In this document: positions 29,102 to 38,056 of the stretch, piece by piece | How the letters are laid out: every line of letters begins with the position of its first letter | Position numbering within the stretch: the stretch's first letter is position 1 | From: Schlegelella_A sp035995885 | Lineage (GTDB): Bacteria; Pseudomonadota; Gammaproteobacteria; Burkholderiales; Burkholderiaceae_C | DNA length: 51,712 nt | Direction of reading: 5' to 3' | NCBI GenBank assembly: GCA_035995885.1 | Contig: DASYKC010000029.1 | Location: 1 to 51,712, forward strand | The notes under the pieces: generated by a model | What the model was told of the DNA's origin: nothing | Seen by the model: only the letters and a program-made list of their open reading frames with translations | Database searches by the model: none | Position numbers and translations under genes: made by a program

Positions 29102-30433
29102 ATGAACTCCGATCTCATCTCTCCTCTTCGCATCGCGCTGGTCGTCGCAACGGCGACGCTGGCCCTGCAGGCCTGTCACAAGAGCAAGCCCCCGAGCGCA
29201 CCGGCGCCGCCGCAAGTCTCGGTGGTGACGGTGCACCGGAGCAGCGTGCCGATCACGATCGACCTTCCCGGGCGGACCTCCGCCTATCTCGTCGCCCAGG
29301 TGCGGGCGCGCGTCGACGGCATCGTCCTCAAGCGCGAGTTCAAGGAGGGCGGCGACGTCAAGACCGGACAGCGGCTCTACGAGATCGACCCGGCGCCCTA
29401 CATCGCCACGCTGAACAGCGCCAAGGCCGCGCTGCAGAAGGCCGAGGCCAATCTCGCCTCGACCACGGCGCTGGTCGAGCGCTACAAGGTGCTCCTGCCG
29501 ACGAACGCGATCAGCAAGCAGGACTACGACAACGCCGTGTCGATGCAAGGTCAGGCCGCGGCCGACGTCGCGACCGGCAAGGCGATGGTGCAGACCGCCC
29601 AGATCAACGTCGACTACACCAGCGTGGTGTCGCCGATCAGCGGACGCAGCGGGATCTCGCTGGTCACCCAGGGCGCGTACGTCCAGGTCAGCGCGGCGAC
29701 GCTGATGACGACCGTGCAGCAGATCGATCCGATCTACGTCGACCTCACCCAGTCGAGCGTCGAAGGCCTGCAGCTGCGCAGCGACATCGCGAGCGGCCGG
29801 CTGACGGTCGGCGGCGCGCACCAGGCCAAGGTGACCTTGACGCTGGAGAACGGCAAGCAGTATCCGCAGTCGGGGGCGCTGCAGTTCAGCGACATCACCG
29901 TCGATCCGACGACCGGCTCGGTGACGGTGCGCGCGATCTTTCCCAATCCGAACTTCGTTCTGCTTCCCGGGATGTTCGTGCGCGCGCGCATCGAAGAAGG
30001 CGTCTCAGACGACGCCATCCTCGTGCCGCAGGTCGGCGTCACCCACGACCCGCAAGGCCATGCGACCGCGCTCGTCGTCGGCCCCGACGCCAAGGTCGCG
30101 ACGCGAACGCTGCAGCTCGAGGGCACGCACGGCGACCAGTGGATCGTCTCGGGCGGCCTCGCCGACGGCGAGCGCGTGATCGTCGCCGGCATCCAGAAGG
30201 TGCAGCCCGGAGCGCAGGTGCAGGCGACCGAGGCACCGCCGACGACCGCCGCCGCGGCCAGCGCGCCGCAGACGACCGCCGCTGCCAGCGCGCCGCGGAC
30301 CACCGCCGCGACCAGCGCGCCGCCGACCACCGCCGCAGCCAGCACGCCGCGGACCGCCGCAGCCAGCGCACCGCCGACCGCTGCCGCGGCCAGCGCACCG
30401 CTTCTATCGCGCGCTGTCGCTTCCCGGAAATAA
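29102..30433 (+). CDS. RND efflux periplasmic adaptor lipoprotein
   Basis: A 443-residue membrane-fusion protein of the AcrA/MexA type. Lipobox LQAC (about 20-23); a barrel-sandwich/lipoyl domain (VRARVDGIVLKREFKEGGDVKTGQ), a coiled-coil hairpin (about 95-160), a beta-barrel and a membrane-proximal domain (LPGMFVRARIEEG) follow. It links the inner-membrane pump to the outer-membrane channel. The last about 65 residues are an unusual Ala/Thr/Pro/Ser tail made of SAPxTTAAA-like repeats, absent from standard adaptors. It is the first gene of the adaptor-pump-channel operon, and its promoter region carries the three-part motif. Confidence 0.92.
   Translation: MNSDLISPLRIALVVATATLALQACHKSKPPSAPAPPQVSVVTVHRSSVPITIDLPGRTSAYLVAQVRARVDGIVLKREFKEGGDVKTGQRLYEIDPAPYIATLNSAKAALQKAEANLASTTALVERYKVLLPTNAISKQDYDNAVSMQGQAAADVATGKAMVQTAQINVDYTSVVSPISGRSGISLVTQGAYVQVSAATLMTTVQQIDPIYVDLTQSSVEGLQLRSDIASGRLTVGGAHQAKVTLTLENGKQYPQSGALQFSDITVDPTTGSVTVRAIFPNPNFVLLPGMFVRARIEEGVSDDAILVPQVGVTHDPQGHATALVVGPDAKVATRTLQLEGTHGDQWIVSGGLADGERVIVAGIQKVQPGAQVQATEAPPTTAAAASAPQTTAAASAPRTTAATSAPPTTAAASTPRTAAASAPPTAAAASAPLLSRAVASRK
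30231..30405 (+). repeat. Degenerate tandem repeat in the adaptor gene's 3' end
   Basis: About six imperfect units of roughly 27-30 nt, encoding repeats of the type SAPPTTAAA, SAPQTTAAA, SAPRTTAAT, STPRTAAA. The units differ in third positions and in single codons, so the array has been under selection or is old. Copy number may vary between strains. Confidence 0.75.
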
Positions 30434-30448
30434 GTCAGGACACTCGCG

Positions 30449-33400
30449 ATGGCCAAGTTCTTCATCGAGCGACCGATCTTCGCGATCGTCATCGCGCTGC
30501 TGGCGATGCTGGTCGGCGGCCTCTCGATCGTCTCGATGCCGGTCGAGCAGTACCCGACGATCGCGCCGCCGTCGATCCAGATCACGGCGACCTACGTCGG
30601 CGCCTCGGCGGAGACCACGACCGACACCGTCGTCCAGGTGATCGAGCAGCAGATGAACGGGCTCAACAACCTGCTCTACCTCTCGTCGAACGCCGACGAC
30701 ACCGGCACCGCGACGATCACGCTGACCTTCGCCGCCGGCACCAATCCCGACATCGCCCAGGTCCAGGTGCAGAACAAGCTCCAGCTCGCCACGCCGCTCC
30801 TGCCGGCGCAGGTGCAGCAGGCCGGCATCCGCGTCACCCAGTCGAGCAACGGCTACTTGCTGATCGCCGGCTTCGTCTCGAGCGACAACAGCATGTCGCG
30901 CTACGACATCGCGAACTACGTCGTCTCGCACCTGCAGGACCCGTTGAGCCGGGTCAACGGCGTCGGCAACTTCAACGTCTTCGGCACCCAGTACGCGATG
31001 CGCATCTGGCTCGACTCGGCCAAGCTGAACAGCTTCCAGCTCACGCCGGTCGACGTCGCGACCGCGATCACGAACCAGAACATCCAGGTCGCCGGCGGCC
31101 AGCTCGGCGGCACGCCGGCGCCGCCGACGCAGCGGCTGACCGCGACGATCACCGAGGCGACGCTGCTGCGCACGCCCGAGGAGTTCGGCGCGATCCTGCT
31201 GAAGGTCAATCCGGGCGGCTCGCAGGTACGGATCCGCGACGTCGCCAAGGTCGAGCTCGGCGCCGAGACCTACTTCATCGACTCCAGATACAACGGCGCG
31301 CCCGCTTCGGGCATCGGCATCCAGCTGGCCCCGGGCGCGAACGCGCTCGCGACGGCGACCGCCGTGCGTGCCCGGATCGACGAGCTCGCGCCGTACTTCC
31401 CGCACGGCCTGCAGGTCGTGTACCCGTACGACACCACGCCATTCGTGAAGATCTCGATCACCGAAGTGGTGAAGACGCTGTTCGAGGGCGTGGTGCTCGT
31501 CTTCCTGGTGATGTACCTGTTCCTGCAGAATTTCCGCGCGACCCTGATCCCGACCATCGCCGTTCCGGTCGTCCTCCTCGGAACGTTCGGAATCCTGTCG
31601 GCCCTCGGATTCACGATCAACACCTTGTCGATGTTCGGCATGGTGCTGGCGATCGGCCTGCTCGTCGACGACGCGATCGTCGTCGTCGAGAACGTCGAGC
31701 GCGTGATGGCCGAAGAGGGACTCTCGCCGCGCGAGGCGACGAAGAAGGCGATGGGGCAGATCACCGGCGCGCTGGTCGGCGTCGCCGTCGTGCTCAGCGC
31801 GGTGTTCGTGCCGATGGCGTTCTCGGGCGGATCGGTCGGTGCGATCTACCGGCAGTTCTCGCTGACGATCGTCTCGGCGATGCTGCTCTCGGTGTTCGTC
31901 GCGCTGTCGCTGACCCCGGCGCTGTGCGCGACGATGCTGAAACCCGTCAAGAAGGGCGGCGAGGGCGCGAAGAAGGGCTTCTTCGGCGCGTTCAATCGCG
32001 GCTTCGAGCACGCGCGCAACAAGTACCTGGGCGCCGCGCGCCATATCGTCGATCGCTTCGGGCGCTGGTTGCTGATCTACTGTGCGCTGATCGTCGCCGT
32101 GGGCTGGCTGTTCCTGCACCTGCCGTCCGGATTCCTGCCGGTCGAGGACCAGGGCATCGCCTACATCCAGGTGCAGACCCCGCCGGGTGCCACCCAGGGT
32201 CAGACGCAGCTCGCGCTCGACGACGTCGGCAACTACCTGCTGAAGCAGGAATCCGCCGCCGTCGACGTCGCCTTCGAGATCAACGGCCTGAATTTCGCGG
32301 GCCGCGGCCAGACCCAGGGCATGGTCTTCGTGCGCTTCAAGGACTGGTCGCTGCGCAAGGGCTCGGGGCTCGACGCGACCTCGGTCCTGGCCCGCGTCAG
32401 CAAGCAGTTCGCGTCGTACCAGCAGGCGGTGATCGTGCCGATCAACCCGCCGGCGATCGCCGCGCTCGGCACGGCGTCGGGGTTCGACCTCGAACTCGAG
32501 GATCGCGGCGGAATCGGCCACGACAAGCTGACCCAGGCGCGCGACCAGCTGCTGGCGATGGCCCGGCAGGACCCCAACCTCGCGCTCGTCCGGGCCAACG
32601 GGCTGACCGACAACCCGAACTACAAGATCGACATCGACCGCGAGAAGGTGAGCGCGTTCGGCGTCAACCTGAGCGACGTCGACCAGACGTTCTCGATCGC
32701 CTGGGGCTCGCGCTACGTCAACAACTTTCTCGACACCGACGGCCGGATCAAGAAGGTCTACGTCCAGGCCGACAGCCCGTTCCGCATGAATCCGGACGAT
32801 CTGAACTCGCTCTACGTCCGCAGCGCGACCGGAACCATGGTGCCGTTCACGTCGTTCGCGAGCGGCTCGTGGAGCTACGGCTCGCCCAAGCTCGAGCGCT
32901 ACAACGGCGTCCCGTCGTACGAGATCCAGGGTCAGGCGGCGCCGGGCCAGAGCACCGGGCAGGCGATCACGGTGATGCAGAACCTGATCAAGAAGCTGCC
33001 GCCCGGCATCGGCTACGAGTGGACCGGCGTCTCGCTGCAGGAGCAGCAGTCGGGCTCGCAGGCGCCGATGCTGTATGGCCTCTCGATCCTGGTCGTTCTG
33101 CTGGCCCTGGCGGCGCTCTACGAGAGCTGGTCGGTGCCGATCGCCGTGATCATGGTCGTGCCGCTCGGCATCCTCGGCGCGCTCTGCGCAGCGACCGCGC
33201 TCCACCTCGAGAACGACGTCTACTTCCAGGTCGGCCTGTTGACGACGATCGGGCTGTCGTCGAAGAACGCGATCCTGATCGTCGAGTTCGCGCGCGATCT
33301 CGAGGCCGAAGGCAAGTCGGTGCTCGACGCCGCCCTCGAAGCGGCGCAGATCCGGTTGCGGCCGATCCTGATGACGTCGCTCGCGTTCGTCCTCGGCGTG

Positions 33401-33628
33401 CTGCCGCTCGCGATCGCCACCGGCGCCGGCTCGGGCAGCGAGAACGCGGTCGGCCGCGGCGTCATTGGCGGCATGTTGACCGCGACGTTCCTGGCGCCGT
33501 TCCTGATCCCGATGTTCTTCTACGTGATCACCGGCAAGGTGTTCAAGACCAAGGTCACGCCGGCGCAGGAGCCGCCGGCGCCGGCCGCGGGCGCGCCCGA
33601 TCCAGCCGGCGGAGCGGCGACGACATGA
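30449..33628 (+). CDS. RND multidrug efflux permease, HAE1 type (AcrB/MexB-like)
   Basis: A 1059-residue inner-membrane pump of full length. It starts MAKFFIERPIFAIVIAL, as AcrB-like proteins do. The proton-relay residues are present: the Asp pair in TM4 (GLLVDDAIVVVENVERV) and the Lys in TM10 (GLSSKNAILIVEFA). It exports drugs, solvents or detergents by proton antiport as a trimer. It lies 15 nt after the adaptor, and its stop overlaps the start of the channel gene by ATGA. The substrate cannot be read from the sequence. Confidence 0.95.
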   Translation: MAKFFIERPIFAIVIALLAMLVGGLSIVSMPVEQYPTIAPPSIQITATYVGASAETTTDTVVQVIEQQMNGLNNLLYLSSNADDTGTATITLTFAAGTNPDIAQVQVQNKLQLATPLLPAQVQQAGIRVTQSSNGYLLIAGFVSSDNSMSRYDIANYVVSHLQDPLSRVNGVGNFNVFGTQYAMRIWLDSAKLNSFQLTPVDVATAITNQNIQVAGGQLGGTPAPPTQRLTATITEATLLRTPEEFGAILLKVNPGGSQVRIRDVAKVELGAETYFIDSRYNGAPASGIGIQLAPGANALATATAVRARIDELAPYFPHGLQVVYPYDTTPFVKISITEVVKTLFEGVVLVFLVMYLFLQNFRATLIPTIAVPVVLLGTFGILSALGFTINTLSMFGMVLAIGLLVDDAIVVVENVERVMAEEGLSPREATKKAMGQITGALVGVAVVLSAVFVPMAFSGGSVGAIYRQFSLTIVSAMLLSVFVALSLTPALCATMLKPVKKGGEGAKKGFFGAFNRGFEHARNKYLGAARHIVDRFGRWLLIYCALIVAVGWLFLHLPSGFLPVEDQGIAYIQVQTPPGATQGQTQLALDDVGNYLLKQESAAVDVAFEINGLNFAGRGQTQGMVFVRFKDWSLRKGSGLDATSVLARVSKQFASYQQAVIVPINPPAIAALGTASGFDLELEDRGGIGHDKLTQARDQLLAMARQDPNLALVRANGLTDNPNYKIDIDREKVSAFGVNLSDVDQTFSIAWGSRYVNNFLDTDGRIKKVYVQADSPFRMNPDDLNSLYVRSATGTMVPFTSFASGSWSYGSPKLERYNGVPSYEIQGQAAPGQSTGQAITVMQNLIKKLPPGIGYEWTGVSLQEQQSGSQAPMLYGLSILVVLLALAALYESWSVPIAVIMVVPLGILGALCAATALHLENDVYFQVGLLTTIGLSSKNAILIVEFARDLEAEGKSVLDAALEAAQIRLRPILMTSLAFVLGVLPLAIATGAGSGSENAVGRGVIGGMLTATFLAPFLIPMFFYVITGKVFKTKVTPAQEPPAPAAGAPDPAGGAATT

Positions 33629-35181
33629 GCCGCGATGCCGCGCTCGTTCGCGCCAACGCGCCGGTCGTGCGCCGCGGCGCGAGCGCCCTCCTCGCCCTGG
33701 CGACGCTGATCTCCGGGTGCTCGCTGCAGCCGCTCTACCGGCGGCCCGATGCGCCGGTCTCCGGCGCGTTTCCGGCCGGCGCCGCGTATCCGCCCCTGCC
33801 GGGCGGGCCCGGCAGCACGACCCTGCCGGCGGTCGAGATCGGCTGGCGCGATTTCCTCACCGATCCGCGCCTGCAGCGACTGGTCGAGATCGCCCTCGCG
33901 AACAACCGCGACCTGCGCATCGCGGCGCTGAACGTCGCCCAGATGCAAGCGCAGTTCCGGATCCAGCGCGCGGCGATGTTTCCGCAGGTCAGCGGCTTCG
34001 CCAATTCGTCGTCGACGCGAACGCCGGCGAGCATCTCGACCAGCGGCAACGCCACCGTGCTGCACGACTACTCGGTGGGCGCATCTGCGGCCTGGGAGAT
34101 CGATTTCTTCGGCCAGCTGCAGAGCCTGAAGGACCAAGCGCTGCAGCAATACCTTGCCACAGCCGAGGCACGCAAGGCGTTCGAGATCCTGCTCGTCTCC
34201 GAGGTCGCCGACCAGTACCTGAGCGTGCTCGCCTTCGACGAGCTCCTCGCCGTGACGCAGCGGACGCTCGACACCGCGCAGGTCTCGCTCCGCCTCAACA
34301 CGGCCCTGTTCCAGGCCGGCACCGGCAACCAGCTCTCGGTCGAGCAGGCGCAGACCGTCGTCGAGCAGGCCAAGGCCAACTACTCGGCGCAGGTCCGCGG
34401 CCGCGCCCAGGCCGAGAACGCGCTGGTGCTCTTGCTCGGTCAGCCGCTTCCTGCCGACCTGCCGCCGGCGGTGCCGCTCAACAGCCAGGCGATCCTGGCC
34501 GACATCCCGGCGGGTCTTCCTTCCGACCTGCTGACGCGCCGGCCCGACGTGATGCAGGCCGAGGCGACGCTGCGCGGCGCCAACGCCAACATCGGCGCGG
34601 CGCGCGCGGCGTTCTTTCCGAACATCAGCCTGACCGGCGACTTCGGCACGGCGAGCGCCGCGCTCGGCGGCCTGTTCGGCGCCGGCTCGCTGGCCTGGAG
34701 CTTCCTGCCGTCGATCACGCTGCCGATCTTCAACGGCGGCAAGCTGCAGGCGCAGCTCGACGTCGCGACCCTCCAGAAGGACATCAACGTCGCCCAGTAC
34801 GAAAAGGCGATCCAGATCGCATTCCGCGAAGTCGCCGACGCGCTCGCGGCGCGCGGCACCTTCAGCGACGAGGTCGCGTCGCTCGAGCGCTTCGTCGATG
34901 CCGAGCAGCGTTCGCTCGATCTGTCGGAGTCGCTGTTCCGGAACGGCGTGGCCAACTACCTCACGGTGCTGACCGCGCAGACCGGCCTCTACGGCGCCCA
35001 GCTGACGCTGGTGTCGACGCGCCTCGCGCGCCTCACCAATCTGGTCGACCTCTACCGCACGCTGGGCGGCGGATGGATCGAGCACACCGGCGATGCGCCC
35101 CGCCCCGCCGATGTCGGCGTGAACCTGCCGTCAGGGCAGGGAACGCCAGGCGACCGTTCGCGCGCCGCTCGGGCGAACTGA
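33625..35181 (+). CDS. RND outer-membrane channel lipoprotein (NodT/OprM family)
   Basis: A 518-residue TolC-like protein with lipobox LISGC (about 29-33) and the two-fold repeated outer-membrane-efflux domain. Typical family segments include WRDFLTDPRLQRLVEIALANNRDLRIAALNV, RRPDVMQAEATLRGANANIGAARAAFFP and SWS/LP-IF-NGGKL. The ATG at 33625 overlaps the pump stop. The C-terminal tail (after about 490) is polar and unstructured-looking. It is the last gene of the efflux operon. Confidence 0.93.
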   Translation: MSRDAALVRANAPVVRRGASALLALATLISGCSLQPLYRRPDAPVSGAFPAGAAYPPLPGGPGSTTLPAVEIGWRDFLTDPRLQRLVEIALANNRDLRIAALNVAQMQAQFRIQRAAMFPQVSGFANSSSTRTPASISTSGNATVLHDYSVGASAAWEIDFFGQLQSLKDQALQQYLATAEARKAFEILLVSEVADQYLSVLAFDELLAVTQRTLDTAQVSLRLNTALFQAGTGNQLSVEQAQTVVEQAKANYSAQVRGRAQAENALVLLLGQPLPADLPPAVPLNSQAILADIPAGLPSDLLTRRPDVMQAEATLRGANANIGAARAAFFPNISLTGDFGTASAALGGLFGAGSLAWSFLPSITLPIFNGGKLQAQLDVATLQKDINVAQYEKAIQIAFREVADALAARGTFSDEVASLERFVDAEQRSLDLSESLFRNGVANYLTVLTAQTGLYGAQLTLVSTRLARLTNLVDLYRTLGGGWIEHTGDAPRPADVGVNLPSGQGTPGDRSRAARAN

Positions 35182-35193
35182 GGCGATCGGCAC

Positions 35194-35207
35194 GTTGCAG
35201 AAGCAAT
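35194..35207 (+). promoter_or_regulatory. TTGCA-type site before DUF4148 gene 1
   Basis: GTTGCA-GA-AGCAAT, an inverted repeat with one mismatch in the 6-bp arms, 124 nt before ATG 35332 and 12 nt after the efflux channel stop. A third half-site is not clear. Confidence 0.4.
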
Positions 35208-35331
35208 GTGCATGTCGGCCCTTTGTCGGCGCGGCGTGACCCGCCGTCGCTATCTTCGAATCGTGAATGCAATAGCGCATCGCCCCGGCCCAAGGGCCTC
35301 GGAACCGAACCTTCTTACTCTGGAGTGAATC

Positions 35332-35832
35332 ATGAAAGTCAAGCAACTCTTCGCGCTCTCTGCGCTTGCCCTCGCCACCGGCGCCGTCATGGCGCAAGCG
35401 GCTGCCGACGCGCCGCTGACCCGCGCCGAGGTCCGCCAGCAGGTCCTCGACGCGCGTGCCAACGGCACGCTGCGCCACGCCGGCGAAACCGCCCCCGAGG
35501 AAATGACGCCGTACAAGGCGCAGATCGCCGCGCCGGCGACCCTCACCAAGGCGCAGGAGAAGGCCACTGTGCTGCAGGCGCGCGCCGCCGGCCAGCTCGC
35601 CCACACCGGCAGCGTCGCGCCCGAGGAAGAGATGGAATACGCGCGCGCGCATCCCTCCACGTCGACGCTCGCCCGCGGCACCGTGAAGGAACAGGTGCTC
35701 GAGGCACGGGCCGACGGCACGCTGATTCCCGCGGGCGAGGGCGAGTACCCGGACCTGCCGCCGGTGCGCACGCATGCGACCTATGCGAAGGCCGGCCAGC
35801 CGACGCAGTCGATGATGGCGCGCGGCCAGTAA
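35332..35832 (+). CDS. DUF4148-like exported protein, copy 1
   Basis: A 166-residue protein with a signal peptide (1-21, ending AVMAQ). The mature part has three imperfect repeats of about 35-45 residues, each with LTRAEVRQQVLDARANGTL-like helices and an AG-APEE turn. DUF4148 proteins are small exported proteins typical of Burkholderiales; their role is unknown. ATG 35332 follows TGGAG. A strong terminator lies just after the gene, so it is probably monocistronic. Its close paralogue is at 38337. Confidence 0.82.
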   Translation: MKVKQLFALSALALATGAVMAQAAADAPLTRAEVRQQVLDARANGTLRHAGETAPEEMTPYKAQIAAPATLTKAQEKATVLQARAAGQLAHTGSVAPEEEMEYARAHPSTSTLARGTVKEQVLEARADGTLIPAGEGEYPDLPPVRTHATYAKAGQPTQSMMARGQ

Positions 35833-35847
35833 GTCGAGCCTCTCGCG

Positions 35848-35887
35848 CGCGCGGCGTCCCGGCCAACGGCCGGGCGCCGCGCGTTTT
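35848..35887 (+). terminator. Intrinsic terminator after DUF4148 gene 1
   Basis: Stem CGCGCGGCG plus CCCGGCC (one T bulge) pairs with GGCCGGG plus CGCCGCGCG around an AAC loop and is followed by TTTT. It is 16 nt past the stop codon. Confidence 0.85.
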
Positions 35888-35930
35888 CGTTCATGGGGGC
35901 CGACCTGCCCAGAGGCGAGGTCGCCGCGGC

Positions 35931-36116
35931 TCATTGTGGCGAGAGCGTCGTGCCCTCGTGGCGTTGCATGGCCGAGGTTTCTTCGAAAGACCGGGCTCTT
36001 CGTTCCTCTTCGCTCATCGGTCGCCAGCCGAATCGGCGCCACGTCTCCGACACGGACGTCGCCATCGATGGCACGTACCGGAACGCGGGGTCGAGGATGG
36101 AACGGGCCGGCTTCAT
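35931..36116 (-). CDS. Possible small protein of unknown function
   Basis: A 61-residue frame (ATG 36116, alternative 36125) reading MKPARSILDPAFRYVP and later ETWRRFGWRPMSEEERRAR. The aromatic and basic pattern looks more protein-like than the surrounding noise and recalls short betaproteobacterial proteins with a DPxFxYVP start. There is no ribosome binding site. The rest of 35888-36371 holds nothing I can support; codon usage there is irregular, and it may be decayed coding sequence. Confidence 0.35.
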   Translation of the reverse strand: MKPARSILDPAFRYVPSMATSVSETWRRFGWRPMSEEERRARSFEETSAMQRHEGTTLSPQ

Positions 36117-36371
36117 CGATCGCATGATCGGCGCGACGCGGCAGCAAGCGATTGCGACCGACGTTCGGGTTGTGGGGTCGTCGACTTCATCTCTGCTCCT
36201 CACGATTCGGTCCGGAAAAGCCGGCACCGTCCCCGCACTCTCGCCAGCGACGGTCACCCGCCGATTTCGACGGCGCGGCGCGATGCGACAACCGAAACGC
36301 CGCGCGCTCCACGGCCCGCGACGGCAGCTCGATGCCCGCCCGATCCGTGTCGACCTGCGCGCCGCACGCTC

Positions 36372-36385
36372 GCTGCAAACGTAAC
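36372..36385 (+). promoter_or_regulatory. TTGCA-type site before the lipoprotein gene
   Basis: GCTGCA-AA-CGTAAC. The right half is identical to the CGTAAC of the two small-gene loci, and the left half has one mismatch. It ends 102 nt before ATG 36488. Confidence 0.4.
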
Positions 36386-36487
36386 TCCGGGCGGCGCCGA
36401 AGACGCAGAACCGAGATCGGAGCGAAGCAACCTTCTCGTCTCGAGACGCGCAAGGGCGAGTCTCTTCATCGACATCGGAGACTTGAC

Positions 36488-36994
36488 ATGACCTCACCTT
36501 GGATCGATCGCAACCGCCGCGCGTTCGGCGTCGCTGCCGTGGCGGGACTGGCATTGGCTGCAGCGGCGTGCACGTCCATGGGAACCGGCACCGGTTCGGT
36601 CACGCCCGGCAATGCCCCGGTCACTTTCGACTGGACCAGCAAGGACGGCGGCAACACCGGAACCATGTCGGCGACGATCGACAACGGCGCCTCGTTCAGC
36701 GGGCCGTTCCTGCAGATCACGAGCAACGTGCAGACCGACGCGCTCGAGCCGATGTGGGGCGGCGGCTGGCGCCGGGGCTGGAACGACTGGGGCTACTGGG
36801 GATCGTTTCCCGACACCGAGTTCTCGACCCGCTACTCCGGCAAGGTGGTCGCCAACCTGAAGGGTCCGGGCTCGCAGCAACTGCGCTGCCGCTTTCATCT
36901 CAACAGTCCGGCGGCAGGAATGGGCGGCGGCGGTCAGGGCGAATGCCAGTTCACCGGCGGCCGCACGGTCGACGCCGTGTTCCAGCGCGCCTGA
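36488..36994 (+). CDS. Small exported lipoprotein of unknown function
   Basis: A 168-residue protein with GGAG upstream of ATG 36488. Signal peptide with lipobox AAAC (about 25-28). The mature part is beta-rich: DWTSKDGGNTGTMSATI, a Trp/Gly-rich loop (MWGGGWRRGWNDWGYW), and RCRFHLNSPAAGMGGGGQGECQFTGG with a likely Cys pair. It resembles small betaproteobacterial lipoproteins of unknown role. The next gene starts 11 nt after its stop and is probably co-transcribed. Confidence 0.75.
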   Translation: MTSPWIDRNRRAFGVAAVAGLALAAAACTSMGTGTGSVTPGNAPVTFDWTSKDGGNTGTMSATIDNGASFSGPFLQITSNVQTDALEPMWGGGWRRGWNDWGYWGSFPDTEFSTRYSGKVVANLKGPGSQQLRCRFHLNSPAAGMGGGGQGECQFTGGRTVDAVFQRA

Positions 36995-37005
36995 GCACTT
37001 GGCCC

Positions 37006-37737
37006 ATGAGCGCTCGGCACGTGACCCGCGAGCTTGGCGCGCTCGTCGCGGCACGCGCATGGCTGCATCGGCTGCGCGCGCGCCTCTTCACCGCCCTGCT
37101 GCGTTACCTCACGGGGCCGATCAGGCGTGACGGTTCGGCGACCGCCGAAGACATCCAATCGCTGGCGAAGGTCCTCTGTCGCGGCGATGTCCTGCTGAGC
37201 GCGGGAAACACGCGCGTGTCGGTGCTCGTCAAGTGCCTGACGCGATCCGCCTGGTCGCACGTGTCGATGTACGTCGGGCCGCTCGACGACGGCCACGATC
37301 CTAGGTGCGTCGTCGAGGCCGACATCGAGGCGGGCGTCAGGTCGATCCGACTGTCGGAGCTGAACGCGCTCAATGTCTGCGTGCTGCGGCCGACGGGCCT
37401 CGACCACGCGAATCGACTCCGGCTCGCCGAATGGGTCGTCGGCCGGATCGGCAGCGAATACGACCATGCGCACGCGTGGCTGCTCGGAAGAAGGCTGCTG
37501 CGGCTGCCGACCCGGCGCGTCCCGCACGCTGCCTCGAACACGGTCGCCGGCACGGCCACTCGCTTCATCTGCTGCAGCCTGTTGACGCACGCCTTCGCGT
37601 TCGTCGGGCTGGCGATCGCACCGGTCCAGGCCTCCCCGGGCTCGACGGCCGGAGCGGACCTGGGCAACGTCACCCCCGGCGATTTCGAGCGGGCCGCGGT
37701 GTTCGAGGTGATCGGCCCGGCCGCCGAAAGCGCTTGA
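37006..37737 (+). CDS. YiiX/YaeF-like permuted papain-fold protein
   Basis: A 243-residue protein. It has the circularly permuted NlpC/P60-like pattern: GDVLLSAGNTRVSVLVKCLTRSAWSHVSMYVG with conserved His85, an acidic site VVEADI (about 102-107), and FICCSLLTHAF with candidate catalytic Cys189 or Cys190. Family members are cysteine peptidases or amidases/acyltransferases acting on peptides or lipids. There is no signal peptide; an amphipathic N-terminus may bind membrane. It follows the lipoprotein gene by 11 nt. Confidence 0.75.
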   Translation: MSARHVTRELGALVAARAWLHRLRARLFTALLRYLTGPIRRDGSATAEDIQSLAKVLCRGDVLLSAGNTRVSVLVKCLTRSAWSHVSMYVGPLDDGHDPRCVVEADIEAGVRSIRLSELNALNVCVLRPTGLDHANRLRLAEWVVGRIGSEYDHAHAWLLGRRLLRLPTRRVPHAASNTVAGTATRFICCSLLTHAFAFVGLAIAPVQASPGSTAGADLGNVTPGDFERAAVFEVIGPAAESA

Positions 37738-37801
37738 CCGAAGCCCGTCGCCAAGCGACGACGCGCGCGGCAGATACCGCCGAAGCGGAGCACACCCCTC
37801 G

Positions 37802-37837
37802 ATTGCACGCGTAACGGCGCGCCGGCGCCGTTGCAAT
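37802..37837 (+). promoter_or_regulatory. Three-part TTGCA motif before small-gene locus 2
   Basis: ATTGCA-CG-CGTAAC (37802-37815), 16 bases, then TGCAAT (37832-37837), ending 84 nt before ATG 37922. It is almost identical in sequence and spacing to 26477-26512, and downstream it shares the GCTTG and AGATT words, so the promoter was duplicated with the gene. Confidence 0.65.
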
Positions 37838-37921
37838 CCTGACTACACACCGGCTTGCGAGATTAACGACTTCAGCGGCTCCGGCTGCGCCTCATCCACC
37901 TGCTGCAAGGGAGAGCCCGAC

Positions 37922-38056
37922 ATGAAGACACCGACCATCGCAACGCGAACCGCTCTCGGCGCCCTGGCGCAAGCGGGACCGATCATCGACGTCGACTTGG
38001 CCGACGACGGGCATCGCACCGATGCGGATCTGGGCAGCTTGCGGGAGTCGACATGA
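37922..38056 (+). pseudogene. Internally deleted copy of the 26598 gene
   Basis: The 44-residue frame begins MKTPTIATRTALGAL and continues with AQAGPIIDVDL, then DADLGSLREST. It aligns to the start (MKTLTLAKHAALGAA) and then to LAQAGPIVNVNV of the 148-residue protein at 26598, with about 80 codons missing between, plus a shortened 3' end. The ribosome binding site and promoter are kept (AAGGGAG). The frame is intact, so it may still be translated, but most of the signal peptide and the beta domain are lost. Confidence 0.7.

Noticed and set aside
29005..35181. One continuous 2058-codon frame across the whole RND operon
   Set aside because: Only its 3' part (the outer-membrane channel gene) is real; upstream it reads out of frame through the adaptor and pump genes.
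35893..36384. A 163-codon plus-strand frame between DUF4148 copy 1 and the lipoprotein gene
   Set aside because: Arg/Ser-rich composition, no domain, no ribosome binding site; it also runs through the TTGCA-type site of the next gene.
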